Of a stretch of DNA of 64,000 nt, positions 44,728-52,647 are shown one piece after another. Position 1 is the stretch's first letter. Each line of letters opens with the position of its first letter. The stretch covers positions 2,046,001 through 2,110,000 of the forward strand of contig NZ_CP089096.1 of NCBI RefSeq assembly GCF_021172165.1. The letters are read 5' to 3'. Source of the stretch: Flavobacterium channae. Its GTDB lineage: Bacteria > Bacteroidota > Bacteroidia > Flavobacteriales > Flavobacteriaceae. Both the position numbers and the translations under genes were made by a program. The notes below the pieces were generated by a model. The model did no database searches, was not told the DNA's origin, and saw only the letters and a program-made list of their open reading frames with translations.

Positions 44728-45735
44728 ATGAATATTCAAACCAATTTCTCTTTAAAAAACTACAATACTTTTGGAATAGAAGCTAAAGCTAAACAATTTG
44801 TTTCGGCAACTTCAATTGCAGATTTAAAAGAAATCATTTCTAAAAACAATGACATCTTTATATTAGGTGGCGGAAGCAACATGCTTTTAACGCAAGATAT
44901 TGAAAAACTTGTAGTTCATGTAAATTTAAAAGGAAGAGAAATTGTTGAAGAAAATGATGATTTTGCAATTGTAAAAGCACAAGCTGGAGAAAATTGGCAC
45001 GGATTTGTACTTTGGTGTATCGATCAAAATTTTGGTGGAATAGAAAATTTATCTTTGATTCCTGGAAATGTAGGTACAACTCCAATTCAAAATATTGGAG
45101 CATATGGAGTTGAAATTAAAGATACGATGTTTACTTGCGATGCTTTGAATTTGAAAACATTAGAAATCGAAACGTTTACCAATGCGCAATGTAAATTTGA
45201 ATACCGTGAAAGTGTTTTCAAAAACGAATTGAAAAATCAATACATCATTACTTCGGTTAGTTTTAAATTAACGAAAAGAAATCATAAAGTTTCCACGACT
45301 TATGGTGCAATTGAAACGGAATTAAAACAAAACGGAATAGAAAACCCAACCTTAAAAGACGTTAGCAATGCTGTAATTGCCATTCGTCAAAGTAAATTAC
45401 CTGACCCAAAAGAATTAGGTAACAGTGGAAGTTTCTTTAAAAATCCGATTATTCCAAAAGAAGCTTACGAAAAAGCAAAATCACTTCATCCCGAAATGCC
45501 ACATTATGTAGTTTCTGAAACCGAAGTAAAAGTTCCTGCCGGTTGGTTAATTGAACAAGCTGGTTTTAAAGGAAAACGTTTTGGCGATGCTGGAGTTCAT
45601 AAAAATCAAGCCTTAGTTTTAGTGAATTACGGAACGGCAACTGGAGCCGAAATTGTAGCGCTTTCTAGAAACATTCAACAAACGATTTTAGAAAAATTCG
45701 GAATTGCGATAGAAGCAGAAGTGAATATTATTTAG
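44728..45735 (+). CDS. murB: UDP-N-acetylmuramate dehydrogenase MurB
   Basis: MurB reduces the enolpyruvyl moiety in the second committed step of peptidoglycan synthesis. The 335-residue protein starts with a conserved FSLKNYNTFG and has the FAD site LGGGSNMLL (near residue 46), SLIPGNVGTTPIQNIGAYG (near 110-128), YRESVFK (near 166), GNSGSFFKNP (near 231) and the C-terminal AGWLIEQAGFKG ending with HKNQALVLVN. It is type I in layout. The TAG stop is followed directly by a heptamer array. Confidence 0.95.
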   Translation: MNIQTNFSLKNYNTFGIEAKAKQFVSATSIADLKEIISKNNDIFILGGGSNMLLTQDIEKLVVHVNLKGREIVEENDDFAIVKAQAGENWHGFVLWCIDQNFGGIENLSLIPGNVGTTPIQNIGAYGVEIKDTMFTCDALNLKTLEIETFTNAQCKFEYRESVFKNELKNQYIITSVSFKLTKRNHKVSTTYGAIETELKQNGIENPTLKDVSNAVIAIRQSKLPDPKELGNSGSFFKNPIIPKEAYEKAKSLHPEMPHYVVSETEVKVPAGWLIEQAGFKGKRFGDAGVHKNQALVLVNYGTATGAEIVALSRNIQQTILEKFGIAIEAEVNII

Positions 45736-46047
45736 TTAGAAGCTAGGTGATGGAAGCTGGAAGTTAAAATCTTTGCGTTAATTTTTTGAAACACATAGGC
45801 ACAATAGTTTTACTTTGTGTTGATTTTAATCCGAAATATCGGATCGAAGCTTCGGACGTTTCACTTTTCATAGGCAACATAAGAAATCCGTTTAAATCTG
45901 CGTTTTGCATTAGCAAATCTGTTGTATCCGCGTGCTAATTTTCTTCAACTTAAAGATTTCTTCCATTTCTTAAATCTGTGTTCCAAAAATTTTGAATTTG
46001 TTTTTGAGATTTGTTTGGAATTTGAGATTTGTTATTTGGATTTTAAT
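45736..46047. repeat. Repeat-rich intergenic region after murB
   Basis: No gene is visible between murB and the small membrane protein gene. The start (45737-45763) is a degenerate heptamer array of TRGAAGY type. A TCCGAA/TTCGGA inverted pair lies at 45830-45835 and 45851-45856. At 45885-45935, ATCYG-type words recur (AAATCCG, AAATCTGCG, AAATCTG, ATCCGCG). The region ends with loosely heptameric GRRATTT words (about 46010-46040), directly before the promoter of the next gene. The composition and words resemble intergenic repeats I remember from other flavobacteria; copies elsewhere were not checked. Confidence 0.55.
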
Positions 46048-46055
46048 TAATTTTG
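46048..46055 (+). promoter_or_regulatory. -7 promoter box of the small membrane protein
   Basis: TAATTTTG matches TAnnTTTG, and a TTTG at 46028-46031 gives a 16-nt spacing. The start codon is 19 bases downstream. Confidence 0.55.
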
Positions 46056-46074
46056 CAGTTCAAAATAGAAAAAG

Positions 46075-46278
46075 ATGAAACTTGTATTAGTAACCATTGG
46101 ACTTTTAGGACTTGCGTTTGCAGGTATCGCGATAAAAATTTGGGCAAAAAAAGACGGAAAATTCGCTGGAACTTGTGCTAGCCAAAGTCCGTTTTTGAAT
46201 AAAGATGGAGAAAACTGTAGCTACTGCGGAAAAACTCCTGAGCAAATGAAAGACTGCAGCGAACCTTCGCACTCTTAA
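46075..46278 (+). CDS. Small Cys-rich membrane/secreted protein
   Basis: The 67-residue protein has one N-terminal hydrophobic helix (residues 3-22) and a soluble tail with four cysteines (CASQSPFLNKDGENCSYCG, then MKDCSEP), which might form a metal site or disulfide pair. It is a flavobacterial conserved hypothetical by my recollection. It heads a probable operon with the glycosyltransferase (12 bases away) and the sigma factor. Confidence 0.7.
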   Translation: MKLVLVTIGLLGLAFAGIAIKIWAKKDGKFAGTCASQSPFLNKDGENCSYCGKTPEQMKDCSEPSHS

Positions 46279-46290
46279 TTTTCAAAATTT

Positions 46291-47400
46291 ATGATACTAA
46301 CAATACTCTTAATCGCTTTTGCGGTTATCGTGTTTATTCAATTTATTTATTACCTTTTTATTTTCGGAAAATTCTCATTTGGTAAAAACCAAGAAGGAAC
46401 TCCGAAACGTTTACCTATTTCTATTATTGTTTGTGCTAAAAACGAAGAAGAAAATATCAAAAAGTATTTTCAAACTTTGGTTACCCAAAACTATCCTGAT
46501 TACGAAATTGTCTTAATTGACGATGCTTCGAGCGATGAAACTTTGGAATTATTTGAAGCTTACGAAAAGCAATATGCGAACGTAAAATTGGTAAAAGTTC
46601 AAAACAATGAAGCGTTTTGGGGTAATAAAAAATTCGCGTTAACCTTAGGTATTAAAGCAGCAAAAAACGAGTATTTAGTATTTACCGATGCGGATTGTTA
46701 CCCAGCTTCAAACGATTGGTTGTTACAAATTTCGACTCAATTCACCAAAGAAAAAACGATTATTTTAGGCTATGGTGCTTATGAAAAAGTTAAGAATTCA
46801 TTCCTAAACAAAATCATTCGTTTTGAAACGATGTTAACGGCTACGCAATATTTTTCTTGGGCAAAAATCGGCAAACCTTATATGGGTGTTGGGCGCAATT
46901 TAGCTTACAAAAAAGAAGAATTTTTCAACGTTCGAGGTTTTATGGATCACATGAAAATTCGTTCGGGCGATGACGATTTATTTATTAATCAAGCGGCAAC
47001 AAAAAAGAATACTGCTATTTTATATACTCCAGAAAGCTTTACTTTTTCGGAGCCAAAAACCACTTTTTCGTCTTGGGTGTACCAAAAAAGAAGACATGCT
47101 ACGACTGCAAAATACTACAAAGGATTTGATAAATTTCAGTTGGGATTATTTTTCTTTAGTCAGTTTTGGTTTTTAGTTTTGGCTATTGTTTTGTTAGCGT
47201 TTCAATTCCAATGGATGATTGTGACCGGAATTATCGTTTTTAGATATTTATTCAGTTGGATTTCTTTAGGTTATGCCGCTGGAAAACTAAAAGAAAAAGA
47301 TGTGATGTATTGGTATCCAATTATCGAAATTGTACTTATCTTTACACAACTAAGCGTGTTTTTTAGAAACCTCATCTCAAAACCTGTACATTGGAAGTAA
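46291..47400 (+). CDS. Family 2 glycosyltransferase, membrane-associated
   Basis: The 369-residue protein has an N-terminal membrane helix (residues 3-24) and a GT-A domain: SIIVCAKNEEENI (near residue 47), IVLIDDASSDET (near 72), YLVFTDADCYP (DxD-like, near 127), then a GVGRNLAYKKEEF segment, and RSGDDDLFINQAA (near 228). Two or three hydrophobic helices end the protein. The GT2 family transfers sugars to lipids or polysaccharides; acceptor unknown. The sigma-factor gene overlaps its last 10 bases. Confidence 0.9.
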   Translation: MILTILLIAFAVIVFIQFIYYLFIFGKFSFGKNQEGTPKRLPISIIVCAKNEEENIKKYFQTLVTQNYPDYEIVLIDDASSDETLELFEAYEKQYANVKLVKVQNNEAFWGNKKFALTLGIKAAKNEYLVFTDADCYPASNDWLLQISTQFTKEKTIILGYGAYEKVKNSFLNKIIRFETMLTATQYFSWAKIGKPYMGVGRNLAYKKEEFFNVRGFMDHMKIRSGDDDLFINQAATKKNTAILYTPESFTFSEPKTTFSSWVYQKRRHATTAKYYKGFDKFQLGLFFFSQFWFLVLAIVLLAFQFQWMIVTGIIVFRYLFSWISLGYAAGKLKEKDVMYWYPIIEIVLIFTQLSVFFRNLISKPVHWK

Positions 47401-47954
47401 ATTCGGTCATTATTCAAGAAAATATTGAAAAAGCAAAAAAGGGAGACCAAATTGCTTTCACGTTTTTATTGGATTTTTTCTGGAATGAAGTGTACGGATT
47501 TATGCTAAAACGCACCGAAAACGAAACCGATACTGAAGATATTGTCATTGAAACTTTCGCAAAAGCATTCGATAAAATCTCTACGTACAATCCTGAATAC
47601 GGTTTTAATACTTGGTTGATTGCGATTGCAAAAAATGTACATATTGACATGCTTCGTAAAAAGAAATCGTCATTATTTATTGAAATGAATGATGAAGAAG
47701 ACCATCAAGCCTATAGCGTTGCCGATGATTCCAATTCTGCTGAAGACGAATTGATTATCGAGCAAAATTTAGCTCAATTACTCCAATACATCAAACAATT
47801 AAAGCCTGCTTATCAGGAAGTCATTCAAATGCGTTATTTTCAAGAAATGACCTATCAAGAAATGGCAGAACAAATTGACGAACCGCTAAATAACATCAAA
47901 ATTAAGTTACTTAGAGCTAAAAAATTATTGGCGGAGATTATTTCGGGGAAGTAA
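47391..47954 (+). CDS. ECF-type RNA polymerase sigma factor
   Basis: The 187-residue protein has the sigma-70 region 2 pattern FWNEVYGFMLKRTENETDTEDIVIETFAKAFDKI (split at residues 27-60) and a region 4 (LQYIKQLKPAYQEVIQMRYFQEMTYQEMAEQIDEPLNNIKIKLLRAKKLL, near 127-176, in shorter pieces). It probably starts at TTG 47391, overlapping the glycosyltransferase stop; no better ATG exists upstream. No anti-sigma gene is adjacent. It is followed by a nested palindrome (47961-48014). Confidence 0.92.
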   Translation: MEVNSVIIQENIEKAKKGDQIAFTFLLDFFWNEVYGFMLKRTENETDTEDIVIETFAKAFDKISTYNPEYGFNTWLIAIAKNVHIDMLRKKKSSLFIEMNDEEDHQAYSVADDSNSAEDELIIEQNLAQLLQYIKQLKPAYQEVIQMRYFQEMTYQEMAEQIDEPLNNIKIKLLRAKKLLAEIISGK

Positions 47955-47960
47955 ATTCTA

Positions 47961-48014
47961 AAAACGTAATATTAAATTTGTTAAAATATAATTTTAACAT
48001 TATAATTACGTTTT
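47961..48014. promoter_or_regulatory. Nested palindrome between sigma factor and response regulator
   Basis: An outer perfect 10-bp inverted repeat (AAAACGTAAT at 47961-47970 and its complement at 48005-48014) encloses an inner perfect 8-bp palindrome (GTTAAAAT, ATA, ATTTTAAC at 47980-47998). It ends 18 bases before the response-regulator start. It could be an AT-rich terminator for the sigma gene, or an operator for autoregulation. Confidence 0.55.
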
Positions 48015-48032
48015 CATAAAAAATCAAAACAA

Positions 48033-48704
48033 ATGAATCATACGTTAAATTGTCTCATTGTAGATGATCATCCAATGCTTATTGATGGGTACATATCTGT
48101 TATTTCGAACTTTGTTGACAACTATGATTTTAATTTTATTAAAGCAATGGATTGCGAAAGCGGTTATAAAGCAATTAAACAAAACCATAACTTAAATAAT
48201 AAAATTGATATTGCAATTTTTGATATTAGTTTACCCGCATATAAAGAAAAAAATATTTTATGTGGTGGTGATTTAGCACTTTATTTCAAAAAAAGATTTA
48301 TAAATTCTAAAACTATAATGATAACCCACCATACCGAAGGAGTCATTTTAAAAACTATTGCTAATAAAGTTCAGCCTAATGGCTTCTTAAATAAGGGAGA
48401 CATAGACTACAAAACTTTTAAAAAAATTTTCAACATAATTTTAAATAATGAAAATTATGTTTCAGAAACCATATCAAATTCGTTATCCAACTTGAATCGG
48501 AATATTTTTGATTTTGACGCTATTGATTACGAGATCATTTCGTTAATTGATAAAGGAATAAAAACAAAAGATTTACCACACTATTTACCTATTTCATTAA
48601 GTGCAATAGAGAAAAGAAAAGCGAAAATTAAATTTCAAGTTTTAAATTATTCAGGTAATGATGATGAGTTAATTGCAAAAATAAAAGGTTTAAACTTGGT
48701 TTAA
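48033..48704 (+). CDS. NarL/LuxR-like response regulator, head of the peptide locus
   Basis: The 223-residue protein has a receiver domain with the acidic pocket VDDH (residues 10-13), the phospho-acceptor Asp64 in IAIFDISLP, and the Thr/Lys region (ITHH near 98; FLNKGD near 118). The C-terminus (from about 160, AIDYEIISLIDKGIKTKDLPHYLPISLSAIEKRKAKI in pieces) is a LuxR-type helix-turn-helix. No histidine kinase adjoins it; the hybrid kinase at 58419 is the nearest. It precedes the RiPP genes and two direct repeats, so it is a candidate regulator of them. Confidence 0.85.
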   Translation: MNHTLNCLIVDDHPMLIDGYISVISNFVDNYDFNFIKAMDCESGYKAIKQNHNLNNKIDIAIFDISLPAYKEKNILCGGDLALYFKKRFINSKTIMITHHTEGVILKTIANKVQPNGFLNKGDIDYKTFKKIFNIILNNENYVSETISNSLSNLNRNIFDFDAIDYEIISLIDKGIKTKDLPHYLPISLSAIEKRKAKIKFQVLNYSGNDDELIAKIKGLNLV

Positions 48705-48740
48705 TTAACAAAAAACCGCATTTTTTTTAACTAAAAACCG
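48705..48740 (+). promoter_or_regulatory. Tandem 14-nt direct repeats, 22-bp period, upstream of the precursor gene
   Basis: TTAACAAAAAACCG (48705-48718) and TTAACTAAAAACCG (48727-48740) differ by one base and repeat every 22 bp, or two helical turns, so two protein molecules could bind the same face. They lie just after the response-regulator stop and 147 bp before the precursor start. A binding site for the response regulator is the obvious hypothesis. No consensus promoter was recognised between here and 48887. Confidence 0.6.
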
Positions 48741-48886
48741 TAATGAAAATTATTTGTTTTGTATTTATTTTGGCACCAAACAATTGCTTTATTCCTTTAA
48801 TGAAAACCAGTGCACGGGTAAGTAAAAAATGAACAAAAAAGTTATTGTTTTTTGAAAAAAAGTATAAACAATAAAACTTTAAAATT

Positions 48887-49081
48887 ATGAAATTAAGTTT
48901 AGACGCTCTTAAAGAAAGAGCAGAAGCAACTGCTTCAAATGAATTATTAGCTACAATTAGTGGCGGTACAGAGAATGCTTGTCATGATGGAGTGACTCTT
49001 ACTGGGCACATTTCAGTTGACACAAAATTAATTCCTGTAGACACACCACCACAGCCTAATCCAGGTAGATTACATGATTAA
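48887..49081 (+). CDS. RiPP precursor peptide with double-glycine leader
   Basis: This 64-residue peptide has a helical, acidic/basic leader (MKLSLDALKERAEATASNEL, residues 1-20) ending in LLATISGG (residues 20-27). That is a double-glycine cleavage site as in Bacteroidetes natural-product precursors, and it matches the C39-peptidase exporter encoded downstream. The predicted core (residues 28-64) is 37 residues: one Cys (32), His at 33, 41 and 63, Asp at 34, 45, 52 and 64, and a proline-rich tail TPPQPNP. Its last 8 bases overlap the aspartyl protease gene. The core resembles no class I know; the modification is suggested only by the neighbouring HExxH-type enzyme. Confidence 0.75.
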   Translation: MKLSLDALKERAEATASNELLATISGGTENACHDGVTLTGHISVDTKLIPVDTPPQPNPGRLHD

Positions 49082-50231
49082 TAAAGAAAATAGTTTAATT
49101 ATATTGAGCAGCTTATTAAGTTGCTCAATATTTTTGGTTTCATGTGCAAAGAAGAGTTTACAAATTGAATACAATGGGCATATTTATATAAAGACAAAAA
49201 TAGAAGATACAATTTATGGAAACTTTCTCTATGATACAGGAGCTAAAGAATTAATTCTCGACACTGCTTTTTGTAAAAAAAACAATTTAATTTTCAAAAC
49301 AACACAAGATACCAAAATAGGCGGTGTTGGAAATACAATTCAAAATGCAAAAATTGTCTTAGACACATTGAAATATAAAATAGATAAAAAAACAAACTTT
49401 TCAAACAAAACATATTTACTTGGTCTAAAAAACATACTAGGTCAAAATACAGATGGAATTTTAGGGGTTAATAGTTTTAAGGATAGACCTCATAAAATAG
49501 ATTTTATAAATAAAAAAATTAGCTTTTTTAAAAACACTAAAAGTTACGATTCTATTAATATAATTTTTGACGGTGATAAAATATATGTTCCTGTAACTTA
49601 TACTATAAACGAAGAAGAATATATCGGGAAATTTATATTAGATTTAGGTTCAAGTGTCACAGTTTTAAATAGTTCAAATAAAACAAACACAAGTAACCTA
49701 GGTGACTTTGAATCTATTGGAGGTATTGGAGGTAAAACATCAGGTAAAACTGTTTTTATTAATAAATTTAATTTAGGAAAACAATGCATATATAGTTTTC
49801 CAATAGATATCTCTAATGACACTAATGGTGCATTATCAAGCTCAAATAATCAAGGATTAATAGGGAACGACATTTTAGATGATTTTGATATAATTATAGA
49901 TTTAAAGAAGAGTAAATTATATTTAAAACCTAATAAAAAAAACAATAAACATAAAAAAGAATTTTATAAAAGTTTCTCATTCATTGAAAATAATGATATG
50001 GTTAGAAATTGGTTAGTAAGCTACATATATTTAAATACTGATGCTTATAAACAAGGCTTACGTTTATATGATAAAATAATTAGTATAGACAATGTTCATG
50101 TAGAAAAATTAGATCGCTTGAAATTTTATAGAGGCTTAAAGTTAAATCAAAAACTTGAACTTTCAATTATTCGTGAAGGAAAACCACTTAAAATAAGTTT
50201 CATATTAAATAATTTTTTAGATGGTAAATAA
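49074..50231 (+). CDS. Aspartyl-protease-like lipoprotein with C-terminal PDZ domain
   Basis: The 385-residue protein has a lipoprotein signal (lipobox LVSC, Cys24) and two retropepsin-like halves: FLYDTGAKELILD with Asp54 of DTGA, and FILDLGSSVTVLN with Asp190 of D-LGSS, then GLIGNDILDDFDIIID. The second DTG-like site deviates (DLGSS), as in several bacterial aspartyl proteases. The C-terminal 70 residues form a PDZ domain (QGLRLYDKIISIDNVHVEKLD). It would act at the periplasmic or outer-membrane face and could process the secreted peptide or protect the host; both are inferences. It overlaps both the precursor gene and the next gene (11 bases). Confidence 0.82.
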   Translation: MINKENSLIILSSLLSCSIFLVSCAKKSLQIEYNGHIYIKTKIEDTIYGNFLYDTGAKELILDTAFCKKNNLIFKTTQDTKIGGVGNTIQNAKIVLDTLKYKIDKKTNFSNKTYLLGLKNILGQNTDGILGVNSFKDRPHKIDFINKKISFFKNTKSYDSINIIFDGDKIYVPVTYTINEEEYIGKFILDLGSSVTVLNSSNKTNTSNLGDFESIGGIGGKTSGKTVFINKFNLGKQCIYSFPIDISNDTNGALSSSNNQGLIGNDILDDFDIIIDLKKSKLYLKPNKKNNKHKKEFYKSFSFIENNDMVRNWLVSYIYLNTDAYKQGLRLYDKIISIDNVHVEKLDRLKFYRGLKLNQKLELSIIREGKPLKISFILNNFLDGK

Positions 50232-51342
50232 TAAAACCAAAATAATAGAAACCATCAAACTCCTTCTTTACAAAGAAACCCCGACTTTGCTAGAAAAATT
50301 AGATTTTGAAAACGAAAACGTGTTTCTAGAACCTTTGCTGTTTACTTATTTTAACAGCAAAAAAGATAATTTGTTTTCTACTCAAATGCTAAACGAAATA
50401 ATGCAAGGATATTTTGTAGAAAAAGAATCTTTACAATTAAAAGAATCTTTTAACAAAGAAGAAATTGCTTATGTTCCTGATTTAGGATACCATGATAGAA
50501 AATGTAAAAAAGTTGACGATATATTAAAAATTGATGAATTTGAAATATTGAAATCTAGTCATCCGCTTTTAGAAAAATATTTTTATGAGTTCTACAAAGG
50601 GCATATTGTGAATGCAAATCCAATTCATAATAGCGTTTGGAAAGAAAATCATAATGAAGTAGAACAAGCAATTTTAATCATAAAAGAACATTTACCGGAA
50701 TTCTACAAAGAACTAGTTTTTGCCAATAAAAGAATTTATTTGCATGATAACCCTAAAATTTTAAATTTTACTTCTATAGAAACCATAGGAATACTTTATT
50801 TTTATGTCTTAGGTAAAAACAATTTAATTTATTTTATTGAAGAAATAATACATCAAGCATCGCACAATTATTTATATTATGTGATGTTCAATAAAGAAGA
50901 GTTTTTTAAAATAGATTCATTAACTACCATTATGCGCGATTTAACCAAACAAGACTGGGATTATCGAAATTTATATGGTGCTTTTCATGGTTTATATACT
51001 GTAACCCGCAGAGTAGAATGTTTTGATATTTTACTTTCAAAAAATGTTTTTTCAGGTAGAGAAAAACATGAACTTTTAGGCAGAATGGCTGATATGTTTC
51101 CCCGTTTTCAAACAGGTTTAGAATTACTTAGTTTAGATGAAGTTTTTAACCTAAAAGGAAAAGAAATGTATTTAGAATTAACTCAAAAATGCCAAACTAT
51201 CCTTAAAAAATATGAAAAATTACTAAAAGAATTCGACCTTAGCCACCGCGATTTAGATTTTCGATATGACAAATTTTGTTTAACCAATTCCTTTGAAACG
51301 TTTTTAGAGAAAGACAAACAAGGATTTTATAATATCAATTAA
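50221..51342 (+). CDS. HExxH-type peptide beta-hydroxylase homologue (variant HQASH motif)
   Basis: The 373-residue protein matches the family known from RiPP clusters as HExxH motif-containing peptide modification proteins; some are iron/2-oxoglutarate-dependent peptide beta-hydroxylases. The metal-site motif is at residues 211-215 but reads HQASH, with Gln instead of Glu, and the conserved third region GAFHGLYTVTRRVE places His256 in the usual H-G-(L/V)-Y context. The N-terminal 190 residues are helical, with no recognised domain. Predicted action is oxidation of the precursor core, for instance at Asp, His or Pro. It overlaps the aspartyl protease gene; the amidohydrolase follows 5 bases later. 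Confidence 0.7.
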   Translation: MVNNKTKIIETIKLLLYKETPTLLEKLDFENENVFLEPLLFTYFNSKKDNLFSTQMLNEIMQGYFVEKESLQLKESFNKEEIAYVPDLGYHDRKCKKVDDILKIDEFEILKSSHPLLEKYFYEFYKGHIVNANPIHNSVWKENHNEVEQAILIIKEHLPEFYKELVFANKRIYLHDNPKILNFTSIETIGILYFYVLGKNNLIYFIEEIIHQASHNYLYYVMFNKEEFFKIDSLTTIMRDLTKQDWDYRNLYGAFHGLYTVTRRVECFDILLSKNVFSGREKHELLGRMADMFPRFQTGLELLSLDEVFNLKGKEMYLELTQKCQTILKKYEKLLKEFDLSHRDLDFRYDKFCLTNSFETFLEKDKQGFYNIN

Positions 51343-51347
51343 TTACT

Positions 51348-52646
51348 ATGCAAAAGATTATTTTATTTGTCGTTTTAGCCATTACTCAAACACTATTTAG
51401 CCAAACAACCTACGACCTTGTTTTTAAAAATGCAAACATCGTTTCTATGGAAAATGATAACGTTTTGTTAAATCAAAATATCGCTATTTTAAACGGTAAA
51501 ATTGTGGTGATAGAAAACGCAAAAAAATCTAAACTCAAAGCGAAAAAAACCATCGATTTAAAAGGGAAATACATTATGCCTTCGTTAGCGGATGCACATG
51601 TGCATTTACCAGAAACAGAGGAAGAATTGCAACGCATGTTTGACTTAAATTTGATAAATGGCGTTACCAAATTGCGTTCCATGCGTGGCGATTGGAAACA
51701 CAAAGAATGGCAAAACAAATTCAATACTATAAATTCTATTTATCCAAAAATTTACCTTTCCGCTCCACCTATTAGTAGAAATTTAGAAGCTTCAACAGCA
51801 CAATTAGAAGAATTTGTAAAAGCCGTAAAAGACAATAATTATGGTTTTATCAAAATATTGAGTATTAAAAATCAAGAAATATTTACACAATTAGACAGTT
51901 TGTGCAAAAAATATGATGTGCCATTAGGAGGTCATTTTCCAAGACTTGCCATGGGAAATAGTTTAAACGAAGACGTTTTTTTTAATTCAAACTACAAATC
52001 TATTGAGCATTTAGGTGGTTTAGTAGGCGAACCTAACTTGATTGAATCGAGAATACAAGCCATCAAAAAGAATGATATTTATATTTGTCCTACTCTTTTG
52101 TGGTACAGTATAGGTTCGGGTCAATATTCGTATGAACAACTAGAAAAATTAAATGGAATGGAGTTTGTTTCTAAGCTAACCATGCAAGAATGGATTGAAA
52201 AAACTAAAGTATATCGAGAAAAAATAGGTGAACAAGCTTATAAAGATGAAGTAGCCAAAGAATTAAAAGATTTACAAGAAAAATACCAAGTAATTGCTCG
52301 CTTGCAAAAAGAAGGCATCAAAATGCTGTTAAGTCCTGATGCTTCATCAAAATACATGATGACAGGTTGCAATATGGTAAACGAAATGGAATTATTAAAA
52401 AATGTCAATCTATCCAATTTTGAAATTTTACAAATGGCAACCGTTAATTTCGCAAACTTTCACAAAGAATACAACGGAGTAATAAAAGTAAACAAACCAG
52501 CCGATTTTATTATTTTAGACAAAAACCCTTTAGAAAATTTACAAACTTTGAGAAATGTAAAAGGAGTGTTTTTTAACTACAATTATTTAGATACCAAAGC
52601 CTTAGAAGACATGAAGAAAAAGTTATTAGATGCTTCTTCAAAATAA
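51348..52646 (+). CDS. Secreted amidohydrolase (metal-dependent)
   Basis: The 432-residue protein has a signal peptide (MQKIILFVVLAITQTLFSQ) and the amidohydrolase metal set: DAHVHL (His84, His86), a candidate bridging Lys168 in FIKIL, His195 in GGHF, His220 in IEHLGG and Asp330 in LLSPDAS. This is the pattern of imidazolonepropionase-like or peptidase/prolidase-like amidohydrolases exported to the periplasm. It may hydrolyse an amide in the mature or leader peptide, or serve immunity; unknown. The next gene's start lies inside its end or just after it (52630 or 52648). Confidence 0.82.
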   Translation: MQKIILFVVLAITQTLFSQTTYDLVFKNANIVSMENDNVLLNQNIAILNGKIVVIENAKKSKLKAKKTIDLKGKYIMPSLADAHVHLPETEEELQRMFDLNLINGVTKLRSMRGDWKHKEWQNKFNTINSIYPKIYLSAPPISRNLEASTAQLEEFVKAVKDNNYGFIKILSIKNQEIFTQLDSLCKKYDVPLGGHFPRLAMGNSLNEDVFFNSNYKSIEHLGGLVGEPNLIESRIQAIKKNDIYICPTLLWYSIGSGQYSYEQLEKLNGMEFVSKLTMQEWIEKTKVYREKIGEQAYKDEVAKELKDLQEKYQVIARLQKEGIKMLLSPDASSKYMMTGCNMVNEMELLKNVNLSNFEILQMATVNFANFHKEYNGVIKVNKPADFIILDKNPLENLQTLRNVKGVFFNYNYLDTKALEDMKKKLLDASSK

Positions 52647-52647
52647 A

